Shown in pieces: positions 34,129 through 41,636 of a stretch of 64,000 nucleotides of DNA. Every line of letters starts with the position of its first letter. Position 1 is the first letter of the stretch. Source of the DNA: Methylotenera sp. (GTDB lineage Bacteria; Pseudomonadota; Gammaproteobacteria; Burkholderiales; Methylophilaceae); the NCBI GenBank assembly GCA_013141495.1, contig JABFQV010000008.1, positions 62,001 to 126,000 of the forward strand, given 5' to 3'. Below the pieces are notes generated by a model. That model made no database searches. It was not told the origin of the DNA and saw only the letters and a program-made list of their open reading frames with translations. The position numbers and the translations under genes are program-made.

Positions 34129-36030
34129 ATGAAGAAAACTTGGACACTAAAAGCCATGTTTACTGCCTTGAGTGCCGTAGCCTTGGTAGGCATGGTAGGT
34201 CAGGCGTCAGCAAACGAAGAAATTATCAAGCGTAGTAAAGACCACAATATGTGGGCAGCACCAGGCCAAAACTTGGCAATGCATCGTCATAGTCAATTAA
34301 AAGACATCAATACAAAAAACATTAAAAACTTACAAATGATCTGGTCACAATCTTCAGGCACATTGCGTGGTCATGAAGGTCAACCGGTAGTGGTTGAGCA
34401 CAACGGTAAGCCAATGATGTACATGGTTTCAGGTTGGCCTAACATTGTTCAGGCGTTAGATTTATCTAATCCTGACCAGCCAAAACAAATCTGGAACTAC
34501 ACAAAAAAATCTGATCGTGATGAATCTGCTGTGCCGCGCGCATGTTGCGACACCATCAACCGTGGTTTGAACTATGCTGATGGTAAAGTGGTTTTCCACA
34601 CCTTAGATGGCTTCTTGATTGCCTTGGATGCAACAACGGGTAAAGAAATTTGGGTGACTAAACATGCTTACCCGGAAAAAGGTGAAACACATTCAGGCCC
34701 AGCAATGGTTGCCGAAGGTTTAGTGTTAGCTGGTTTCGGTGGTGATGAATTCGCTGCACGTGGACGTACTGTTGCTTACGATTTAAAAACAGGTAAAGAA
34801 GTGTGGAAGTGTCATAGCACAGGTTCAGATAAAGATCTTTGCTTAACACCAGATACTAACAAAGCTAACCCGCACTATGGTTTATATGGTCAAAACACTG
34901 GTTTAACTTACCCAGGTGATGAGTGGAAAATTGGCGGCGGCGCACCATGGGCATGGTTTACTTATGACCCTAAATTACGCATTATGTACGCAGGTACAGG
35001 TAACCCAGGCCACTGGTCACCAGCTTACCGTTGCGGTGAAACCGGTGCAAACTTGACTCACGAAAAATGTAACACTGTTGATCCAAAAACCAATGTTGGT
35101 AAATACGATAACAAATGGTCTATGACTATTATGGCGCGTAAAATCGACACGGGCGAAATGGTTTGGGCATACCAAAAAACACCATTTGACCAATGGGATT
35201 ATGATGGTGTGAACGAAAACATCTTGGTTGATGACTTAGTCGTTGATGGTAAAAAACACGATGCGCTTGTGAACTTTGACCGTAACGGTTTTGCTTATGT
35301 GTTAGATCGTAAAGATGGTACTTTGTTACGTGCTAACAAATTTGTGACTGTAAACTGGGCTGAAAAAGTTGATCTAAAAACTGGCCGTCCTGTAAAAGTG
35401 AAAGAGCATTCACCGTTTGCACGTGATGTCAACACGCAAGCTTGTCCATCTGCAATGGGTGGTAAAGATCAGCAACCAGCAGCGGTTGATCCTAAAGAGC
35501 CAAACTTGTTCTACGTGCCAACTAATAACTGGTGTATGGAAGATGAGCCACAAGAACGTACACACACACAACAAGGTACTGTTTATGTGTTTGCTAACGT
35601 GTACATGTACCCTGAAAAACCAGGTGTGACTGGTAAGTTGAAGAAATTTGACGTAGTGACTGGTAAAACTATCTGGGAAGTGTCTGATCCATATCCAAAC
35701 TGGAGTGGTGTGTTAGTTACAGATGGTGGCTTGGCATTCTACGGTTCATTGGGTGGTGATTTCCGCGCAGTTGATCGTAATTCAGGCAAAGTGGTATGGA
35801 GCCGTAAATTAGCTTCAGGCATCATTGGTAACCCAATCACTTACAAAATCAAAGGCAAACAATACGTGTCAGTATGGACAGGTATTGGCGGCTGGATTGG
35901 TTTGCCTGTAACAGCAGGTCTTGATATGGAAGATAAATACGGCGCAATTGGTGCTACTGCAATGGCCAAAGCGACTGGTTTAGATAAGGTTCCTCAAGGC
36001 GGTACATTGTTTACATTCCGTATAGACTAA
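34129..36030 (+). CDS. xoxF: XoxF, lanthanide-dependent methanol dehydrogenase (PQQ)
   Basis: This 633-residue quinoprotein has a signal peptide of about 28 residues, vicinal disulfide C139-C140, Glu207, Asn292 and the catalytic region FDQWDYDGVNE with Asp357. The extra Asp359 two residues later is the lanthanide-coordinating hallmark of XoxF, absent in the MxaF of this window. It is longer than usual owing to an insert around residues 298-325 with two Cys (C302, C314). The clade is not assignable by eye. A GGAGGAAG ribosome site precedes the ATG. It is divergent from a two-component pair. Confidence 0.97.
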   Translation: MKKTWTLKAMFTALSAVALVGMVGQASANEEIIKRSKDHNMWAAPGQNLAMHRHSQLKDINTKNIKNLQMIWSQSSGTLRGHEGQPVVVEHNGKPMMYMVSGWPNIVQALDLSNPDQPKQIWNYTKKSDRDESAVPRACCDTINRGLNYADGKVVFHTLDGFLIALDATTGKEIWVTKHAYPEKGETHSGPAMVAEGLVLAGFGGDEFAARGRTVAYDLKTGKEVWKCHSTGSDKDLCLTPDTNKANPHYGLYGQNTGLTYPGDEWKIGGGAPWAWFTYDPKLRIMYAGTGNPGHWSPAYRCGETGANLTHEKCNTVDPKTNVGKYDNKWSMTIMARKIDTGEMVWAYQKTPFDQWDYDGVNENILVDDLVVDGKKHDALVNFDRNGFAYVLDRKDGTLLRANKFVTVNWAEKVDLKTGRPVKVKEHSPFARDVNTQACPSAMGGKDQQPAAVDPKEPNLFYVPTNNWCMEDEPQERTHTQQGTVYVFANVYMYPEKPGVTGKLKKFDVVTGKTIWEVSDPYPNWSGVLVTDGGLAFYGSLGGDFRAVDRNSGKVVWSRKLASGIIGNPITYKIKGKQYVSVWTGIGGWIGLPVTAGLDMEDKYGAIGATAMAKATGLDKVPQGGTLFTFRID

Positions 36031-36060
36031 TTTGTTAGTGCTAGAAATGTAAAAAAATTA

Positions 36061-36093
36061 AGCAGGTAGCGTTTATGCGCTACCTGCTTTTTC
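36061..36093 (+). terminator. Rho-independent terminator after xoxF
   Basis: AGCAGGTAGCG (36061-36071) pairs with CGCTACCTGCT (36078-36088), then TTTTCT. It separates xoxF from the XoxJ-ankyrin gene, which starts 193 bases later. Confidence 0.85.
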
Positions 36094-36286
36094 TATGCGT
36101 AAGGTTTTTATGTAGGGGTAACGTTTTGTCATCAAGCATTTTCCCTGCATAAAGTCTTTAAATTTAACTGAACTTTCAAAAAGTTAAATGCTATTAAAGT
36201 GCTATTAAAATTCAATAATTTCTGCTGATTATTCGATAAATAATCAATTTTTAATCAATAATGTTTTATATAAAATGGGGTGTTAG

Positions 36287-37924
36287 ATGTCCAATAAATC
36301 AGTTTTTAAGCTCTCTTTACTCGCCGTTTCTCTTGCGGCATTAGCTTTACCGGTCATGGCGGATGATGTAACCCCAAGTTCAATAAAAAAAATGGGCTCG
36401 CTGCGTATCTGTGCTGATCCTGGCAATATGCCAGTTACATCAGATAAGGGTGATGGTTTTTCAAACAAAATTGCCACGATTATTGCCGAGGGCATGGGAA
36501 CACACACCAGCTATTTTTATCGCCCGTATTTAGAGCGTGGCTTAACGCGACAAACCTTTGATAACAACGAATGCGACATTCTGATGGATATGACTTCCGA
36601 TGATGATCGCATGATGACTACCATTCCAGTTTATCGCAGTACTTTTGTATTGGCGCACAGAAACGATAAAGGGATCACCATTAAATCGCTAGATGATCCT
36701 AAATTGTTGAATGATTACAAAGTTGGCGTATTTCAGCATTCGGCTATCCGCACCGTATTGCAAGAACATGGCATTAACCGCAATAACACCGTGGTACGTA
36801 CCATTGCGCATGATGCTGACCTTAGACCGGAGCGTCAACCGCACATGGATGTGCAATTGATGATTGATGGCAAGCTTGATGTGGCTGCCATTTGGGGACC
36901 GATGGCTGGATGGTACAAAACTATGAAAAATGCACCGATTGAAATCGTGCCAGTGAATATGATGGATGATAGAACGCCCATGGAATTTTCATTAGCGATT
37001 GGGATGCGAAAAAACGCCAAAGACCTGAAAGCGGCTATTGAAGCGGTGATGCTTAAAGAAAAAGACAAAATCAAAAAAGTATTAAATGAATACGGTGTGC
37101 CGTTAGTGAAGTGTGAAGATTGTGTGGTTTCTGGCGATTTACCTTCACATGGCGCATATAAACCACTGGTTAGAAAAGCCTACGTTCCATTGCAGTCAGA
37201 TGTCGCCGCATTGCCAGCCATGGTGGATGATGCACTCAAGCAAGGCTCAACCCTAGAGTGGGAATTACACAACGCCACTATTGCACGCGACAACACACGC
37301 ATCGAGTATTTGCTTAAACGTGGGGCCAAAATCAATGCCAAAGATACAGAAGGGCAAACGCCGTTAATGGTGGCGGCAAAAAGTGGCGATTTAAGCGTGC
37401 TTAATGGCTTGCTTGAATATAAAGCGAACCCTAATGCGCAAGATAACGACGGCTGGACGGCTGCCATGTACGCAGTGCGTTCAAATGAGCCTAAAATTTT
37501 CCGCTTATTGGGCAAACACAAGGCAGATTTTAATCTTACCAATAAAGATGGTGTAACTGCGCTGGCAATGGCTGTGAACGATAACAAAGCCAATGCTGCC
37601 GTGGCGATGCTAGATAACAATGCTAACCCAGACTTTGCGATGGGTGCCGGTAAATATAACGCCTTAATGCTGGCCGTAACCAAAGGCAACCAAACCTTGG
37701 CACAAACTTTATTGCAATATAAAGCCAACCCCAATGCTAAAAATGCAGGGGGTGTAACGCCACTGATGATTGCTGCGCATAAAGATCAAGACATGATTGT
37801 GAGCTTGCTGTTAAAAGCGGGTGCAAAAGTGGAAATGAAAGATGACGAAGGTAAAACCGCTTTAGTTATCGCTAAAGAAAATGACGCCCAAAAAGCACTT
37901 ATACAGTTGCAATCGGCAAAATAG
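36287..37924 (+). CDS. xoxJ: XoxJ-like solute-binding protein fused to ankyrin repeats
   Basis: This 545-residue periplasmic protein has a signal peptide (cleavage near PVMADD). Residues 24-275 are a XoxJ/MxaJ-type solute-binding domain (LRICADPGNMPVTSDKGDGF; DILMDMTSD; VAAIWGPMAGWY). A linker with a CEDC pair follows at about 275-278. Residues 320-545 form six to seven ankyrin repeats (GQTPLMVAAKSGD, GWTAAMYAVRSNE, GVTPLMIAAHKDQ). Typical MxaJ/XoxJ ends before the linker, as in the 294-residue protein at 10553. The gene follows xoxF. The repeats probably add a protein-docking surface. The reading frame is continuous, so this is a genuine fusion. Confidence 0.9.
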   Translation: MSNKSVFKLSLLAVSLAALALPVMADDVTPSSIKKMGSLRICADPGNMPVTSDKGDGFSNKIATIIAEGMGTHTSYFYRPYLERGLTRQTFDNNECDILMDMTSDDDRMMTTIPVYRSTFVLAHRNDKGITIKSLDDPKLLNDYKVGVFQHSAIRTVLQEHGINRNNTVVRTIAHDADLRPERQPHMDVQLMIDGKLDVAAIWGPMAGWYKTMKNAPIEIVPVNMMDDRTPMEFSLAIGMRKNAKDLKAAIEAVMLKEKDKIKKVLNEYGVPLVKCEDCVVSGDLPSHGAYKPLVRKAYVPLQSDVAALPAMVDDALKQGSTLEWELHNATIARDNTRIEYLLKRGAKINAKDTEGQTPLMVAAKSGDLSVLNGLLEYKANPNAQDNDGWTAAMYAVRSNEPKIFRLLGKHKADFNLTNKDGVTALAMAVNDNKANAAVAMLDNNANPDFAMGAGKYNALMLAVTKGNQTLAQTLLQYKANPNAKNAGGVTPLMIAAHKDQDMIVSLLLKAGAKVEMKDDEGKTALVIAKENDAQKALIQLQSAK

Positions 37925-37976
37925 AGCGGAATGATTTGTAGGTTGTCGCAGCAACCAACAGGCTAAAAAATACCAT

Positions 37977-38014
37977 AAGGACTAAATCCTATGTTTAATT
38001 AGGATTTAGTCCTT
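37977..38014. promoter_or_regulatory. Perfect 15-bp inverted repeat made of two GGA-N5-TCC dyads
   Basis: AAGGACTAAATCCTA (37977-37991) and its complement (38000-38014) flank an 8-base centre. Read as dyads, GGACTAAATCC (37979-37989) and GGATTTAGTCC (38002-38012) are both full matches, 23 bases apart. It lies 92-129 bases before the xoxG-like start. The structure could also act as a terminator for the XoxJ-ankyrin gene, though no T-run follows. Confidence 0.6.
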
Positions 38015-38105
38015 CATGCCAAAACACCTAGCCGTCGTTAAATGGTGTGTTAGTCGTTGTTAATTTATAGATATATGTTTGGTGTATTTAATGAAAGGTT
38101 TGAAA

Positions 38106-38756
38106 ATGAAATTTCGACATGCCGGCCTTGTTGCCGTATTGAGTATTGCTTTTATCTCGGCTTGCATAGCCGGCACCAATAAATTCGCTGAGAGTGCTAA
38201 TGTCACTGCGGCTACTGCACCTGCTCCAATTGTTGTGGCTGAGGCTGAGACGACGCTAGTGTCAGAACCCGCAGCAACGGTAGGCGCAGATGGCTTTGCA
38301 CTACCTGTACAAAAGAAAAAATCTACAGCGCCAGAAATTAAGCCTTTAGCTTCAGATAAATCACCACATGACGTGGCAACAGATGCCGCTAAAGGGTCGT
38401 TAAAAAATCCGTACTCATATACAACGATGAATCCAGATTTAGTTGAAGCAGGCAAGAAAAAATACATGAGCGTAAGCTGTAACGGTTGCCACGGTGGCAA
38501 TGGCGGTGGCGGTATGTGCCCACCACTTTCAAACGAAACCTGGGTATATGGTGCAGATGACGATACTTTATTTCGCTTAGTGGCTTTAGGTAGCGATGAG
38601 TTAATGAAGCAAGGCTACACACGCAAAGGCCGTGAAAATGTAGTAGGCCCAATGCCTGCGCATGGCAAGATTGTAAAAACTGAAGATGATTTGTGGCGAA
38701 TTATTTACTTTATTCGCGGTAACTTCCGTGGCGATGCTAAAAACATTAAATGGTAA
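38106..38756 (+). CDS. xoxG: XoxG-like c-type cytochrome
   Basis: The start at 38106 (MKFRHAGLV) is preferred over an ATG at 38079, as it leaves a normal leader. A Cys in FISAC suggests a lipoprotein anchor. The protein has about 216 residues with a low-complexity linker (residues 20-90), one haem motif CNGCH (about 125-129) and a Met near VVGPMPAHG as probable axial ligand. It resembles the cytochromes that accept electrons from XoxF and is distinct from MxaG. It leads a run of five genes. The linker could let it reach the membrane enzymes. Confidence 0.8.
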   Translation: MKFRHAGLVAVLSIAFISACIAGTNKFAESANVTAATAPAPIVVAEAETTLVSEPAATVGADGFALPVQKKKSTAPEIKPLASDKSPHDVATDAAKGSLKNPYSYTTMNPDLVEAGKKKYMSVSCNGCHGGNGGGGMCPPLSNETWVYGADDDTLFRLVALGSDELMKQGYTRKGRENVVGPMPAHGKIVKTEDDLWRIIYFIRGNFRGDAKNIKW

Positions 38757-38766
38757 ATGGATTTTA

Positions 38767-39750
38767 ATGGCGACTCATAAAAAATCAAAAAGACTGTCGG
38801 CATTATTAGGCAGTCTTTTTTTAAGCTCAAGCTTAGTTGTGAATGCGGCACCGTATGCTTATGTGACTAATCAGGGCGATCACACTGTGTCAGTGGTGGA
38901 TTTAGCCAGTAATACAGTGAGTGCAACCGTGCAGGTTGGTAAAGCGCCTGTTGGTGTGGCGATAGATAATTTATCTAATCGCGCCTATATCACCAATGTA
39001 GAAAGTCGTTCAGTTTCTGTACTGGATATTGATAGTAACAAAGTAATCCACGAAATCAAGCTTGATAAAGTGGCACCTGTGGGCGTTGTTTTGAATAAGA
39101 GCGGAGGACAATTGTTTGTGGCAGATTGGTTTCATGACCAAATTATGGTGATTGAAACTGAGGGCTATAAAACGCTTACAACCATTAGCATGGGTAAGGC
39201 GCCAGCAGGCATGGTGCTGAGTCGAGAAGGTGCAAGTTTGTACGTAGCAAATCGAGATAGCAATGAGGTGGGCGTGATTGATACAAGAAATCACAAATCC
39301 TTGCATAAAATCGCAGTAGGTAAGCATCCGTTTGGCATGGCGTTATCTGGTGATGGAAAGTTGTTATATGTGGTGAACGTGGAAAGTAACTCGGTTTCGG
39401 TGATAGATGTGAGGCGTGATGTTGTGACGACTACTATACCGGTCGGAGAACACCCTTATTGCGTTACCACCAATGCAGATGGTTCAACAGTTTATGTGAC
39501 CAACACGCATGAAGATACGGTGTCAGTGATTGATGCAAAAATGCAAAAAGTGACAGCAACAATACCTGTAGGTGGCACCCCAGAGGGCATTGCCTATGAC
39601 AATAAACATCAGCGTGTTTATGTGGCGAGTTGGATGGACAACGCTTTGACAGTGATTGATGCAAAAACAAATGAAGTGGTAGATACCATTAAAACTGGCT
39701 CACAAAGCCGAGCGTTTGGGCAATTTATAGCAACACCCACTCAACAATAG
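38767..39750 (+). CDS. Secreted YVTN-type beta-propeller protein
   Basis: The ATG at 38767 (MATHKKSKRLSALLG) gives a normal signal peptide ending near VVNAAP. The protein of 327 residues is built of about seven 42-residue blades. Each carries a Y-V-T/A-N segment and a V-S-V-I-D strand followed by T-x-x-I-x-V-G-x-x-P (YVTNQGD, YVANRDSN, YVTNTHE, YVASWMD). Propellers of this kind are encoded in PQQ-dependent alcohol oxidation clusters of other bacteria. The function is unknown. A partner is the related protein at 41637. Confidence 0.85.
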   Translation: MATHKKSKRLSALLGSLFLSSSLVVNAAPYAYVTNQGDHTVSVVDLASNTVSATVQVGKAPVGVAIDNLSNRAYITNVESRSVSVLDIDSNKVIHEIKLDKVAPVGVVLNKSGGQLFVADWFHDQIMVIETEGYKTLTTISMGKAPAGMVLSREGASLYVANRDSNEVGVIDTRNHKSLHKIAVGKHPFGMALSGDGKLLYVVNVESNSVSVIDVRRDVVTTTIPVGEHPYCVTTNADGSTVYVTNTHEDTVSVIDAKMQKVTATIPVGGTPEGIAYDNKHQRVYVASWMDNALTVIDAKTNEVVDTIKTGSQSRAFGQFIATPTQQ

Positions 39751-39787
39751 TGGCAATTTGAATTTAATACTTTTAGGAGAGAACTAA

Positions 39788-40324
39788 ATGAAATTTATTA
39801 CAAAACTTTTGCTTGCGGCTAGCTTCTTGCCGCTTTCAGTGAGTGCGGCAAATGCCCCTACACAGCAAAAAGTGATTAGAGAAGTCGTGATTAAAGCTGA
39901 ACCTGCCAAAGTGTGGGCGGCGGTTAAAGATTTTGGCGGCATTCATAAATGGCATCCAGCTGTAGAAAGTACCGTTACGGAAACTAAAGTTGATAAAGAT
40001 GGCGTTGAATTACCCCACCGCCTTTTAACACTTAAAGGTGGTGGTACGATTTTGGAAAAGCAAACAATCAACTCAGATGAAGAGATGAAGTTAGAGTACA
40101 AAATTGTTGAAGGTGTGTTGCCTGTGAGCGGTTATCGTGCAGTGATGACGGTAAAAGCGGGCCCAGCAGCAGGCGAATCAACGGTGACATGGACAGGTCG
40201 CTTTTACAACAAAGCCAATGATGTACACCCAAAACCAGGAGAAGACAACGAAACTGCAGTAAAAGCTGTTGAAGGGGTATATGACGCGGGCCTGCCTAAC
40301 CTTAAAAAAGTGTTAGAAAACTAA
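39788..40324 (+). CDS. MxaD-like SRPBCC protein (xox cluster, first)
   Basis: This 178-residue protein has a signal peptide (MKFITKLLLAASFLPLSVSA) and an SRPBCC domain with AKVWAAVKDFGGIHKWHP, a motif shared with the protein at 40842, and TWTGRFYNKAND. By homology to MxaD it may aid electron transfer between XoxF and its cytochrome. TTAGGAGAG precedes the ATG. It belongs to the run xoxG-propeller-D-SHP-D. A tail similar to the other MxaD-like proteins ends in LPNLKKVLE. Confidence 0.85.
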   Translation: MKFITKLLLAASFLPLSVSAANAPTQQKVIREVVIKAEPAKVWAAVKDFGGIHKWHPAVESTVTETKVDKDGVELPHRLLTLKGGGTILEKQTINSDEEMKLEYKIVEGVLPVSGYRAVMTVKAGPAAGESTVTWTGRFYNKANDVHPKPGEDNETAVKAVEGVYDAGLPNLKKVLEN

Positions 40325-40359
40325 GCTTAATTTGATGATTTTTAAATTTGAGGAAAACC

Positions 40360-40824
40360 ATGAAAGCATACACCATAATCATCGCCGCACTAGCTTTGGT
40401 ATCTACTAGTCAAACCTTTGCGGATGTTGACACAGCGCAGCAATTAGTTAAAAGATATGCCGCAATCGCTAAAATGCAAGACTCGTCATATACAGAGCCC
40501 TCTGCTGGCGAAGGTAAAATATTTTTTAATCGTAAAGTAATTCAATTTAAGGGTGACCGTAAAAGTCCAGGAAAGCCTCTATCCTGCGCATCCTGCCACA
40601 CTGAAAACCCTGCAGATAATGGCAAACATATTGTTACTGGAAAGAAAATTAAACCACTGTCACCAACAGTGAATCCCAAACGCTTTGATGATATTGAGCA
40701 TGTTGAAAAACAATTTGCCAAACACTGCAATGAGATTATCGGTAGTGATTGCACTCCTCAAGAGAAAGCCAGTTACATTGCCTTTTTAATTGAAGAAAAA
40801 ACACCAAGCTCAGGTAAGAAATAA
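40360..40824 (+). CDS. SHP-like (DUF1924) c-type haem protein
   Basis: The ATG at 40360 is preferred over an upstream TTG because GAGGA lies 6 bases before it. The protein has about 154 residues: a signal peptide, one haem motif CASCH (about residues 76-80), the VNPKRFDDIEHVEKQFAKHC segment and GSDCTPQEK. This fits the DUF1924 / sphaeroides haem protein family, whose haem can bind small ligands. Its role in the xox cluster is unclear; it might be an extra electron carrier or a redox sensor. The stop overlaps the next frame start. Confidence 0.82.
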   Translation: MKAYTIIIAALALVSTSQTFADVDTAQQLVKRYAAIAKMQDSSYTEPSAGEGKIFFNRKVIQFKGDRKSPGKPLSCASCHTENPADNGKHIVTGKKIKPLSPTVNPKRFDDIEHVEKQFAKHCNEIIGSDCTPQEKASYIAFLIEEKTPSSGKK

Positions 40825-40841
40825 TGGACTTAAGAGAATAT

Positions 40842-41390
40842 ATGAAGCGAATATTAAGTATTTTAGCCGTTGTATGTTTAATGCCGCTAAGCGTATCTGC
40901 TCACGGGCCAAGCGGGCAAAAGGTGGAGAAAAAATTTGACGTAAATGCCGATCCTGCCAAAGTGTGGGCTTTAGTGAAAGATTTTGGCGCGATTGGCAAG
41001 TGGCATCCAGATGTGACCAATGTAAAGCTTGAGGATCGCAAAGATGAAGAAGGTAAAACCTTGCCACACCGTTTGGTGACACTTAAAAATGGCACGACAT
41101 TTTTAGAAAAACTGCGTGAAGTCAATGACGCTGATATGAAGATGGACTACAAAATGGTGGATGGTAAAGACAGTACCATCGCTGTGAGTAACTACCGCAC
41201 TGTTTTACAGGTGAAATCTGGCCCGATCGCCGGTCAATCTACAGTCACTTTAACCGCTCGTTTTTACAATAAAGCCAATACCATGGAAGCGCCTGCAGGC
41301 GCTGATAATCCAGCAGCGAACAAGGCAATTAACGAGCTTTACGATGCAGCAGTTGTTGGTTTGATCAAAACGTTAGAAGCTGGGAACTAA
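40842..41390 (+). CDS. MxaD-like SRPBCC protein (xox cluster, second)
   Basis: The start at 40842 (MKRILSILAVV) is chosen because it gives a standard signal peptide ending VSAHGP and has AAGAGA upstream. An ATG at 40824 would add six residues. The protein has about 182 residues and matches the SRPBCC protein at 39788 (AKVWALVKDFGAIGKWHPD; TARFYNKAN). The mature N-terminus HGPSGQK resembles MxaD at 18165 (HGPTPQK). Two MxaD-like genes in one cluster suggest specialisation. It is the last gene of the run. Confidence 0.86.
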   Translation: MKRILSILAVVCLMPLSVSAHGPSGQKVEKKFDVNADPAKVWALVKDFGAIGKWHPDVTNVKLEDRKDEEGKTLPHRLVTLKNGTTFLEKLREVNDADMKMDYKMVDGKDSTIAVSNYRTVLQVKSGPIAGQSTVTLTARFYNKANTMEAPAGADNPAANKAINELYDAAVVGLIKTLEAGN

Positions 41391-41422
41391 AATGTACTGG
41401 ATTTGAGTGTGTGCTGAATTTC

Positions 41423-41458
41423 GGGAATTTATCCCATGCTATTTCAGGATTTCTTAAG
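41423..41458 (+). promoter_or_regulatory. GGA-N5-TCC dyad, degenerate pair, before the last propeller gene
   Basis: GGAATTTATCC (41424-41434) is a full match. GGATTTCTTAA (41447-41457), 23 bases on, keeps only the left half. It lies just after the second SRPBCC gene and 213 bases before the propeller start, upstream of a terminator-like hairpin. Confidence 0.45.
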
Positions 41459-41476
41459 TATCTTATACCCTGTCTT

Positions 41477-41547
41477 GTGATTAAGATGTATTTAATCACT
41501 CTCCAAAGTGTTTAAGCCAGACGCCCTAGTGGCTTCTGGCTTTTTTT
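41477..41547 (+). terminator. Tandem hairpins and T-run upstream of the last propeller gene
   Basis: GTGATTAA (41477-41484) pairs with TTAATCAC (41492-41499). Then AAGCCAGA (41514-41521) pairs with TCTGGCTT (41534-41541), with an inner GCC/GGC match, followed by a run of seven Ts. The second is a good terminator for the xoxG run. Because a dyad site lies upstream of both, a leader/attenuator reading is also possible. Confidence 0.7.
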
Positions 41548-41636
41548 CAAATTTAGCCCTCATTAAAATTATTAAAAATTGCTTAATCAGACAATTTCTA
41601 ATTGGGGTCTTATCTTAAATTTAAGGTGCATTGACT

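Noticed and set aside
37977-38014. Treating the 15-bp inverted repeat only as a terminator of the XoxJ-ankyrin gene
   Set aside because: There is no T-run, and the arms form two full dyads at the same 23-bp spacing found at 24965 and 33983. A regulatory role fits better, though termination is not excluded.
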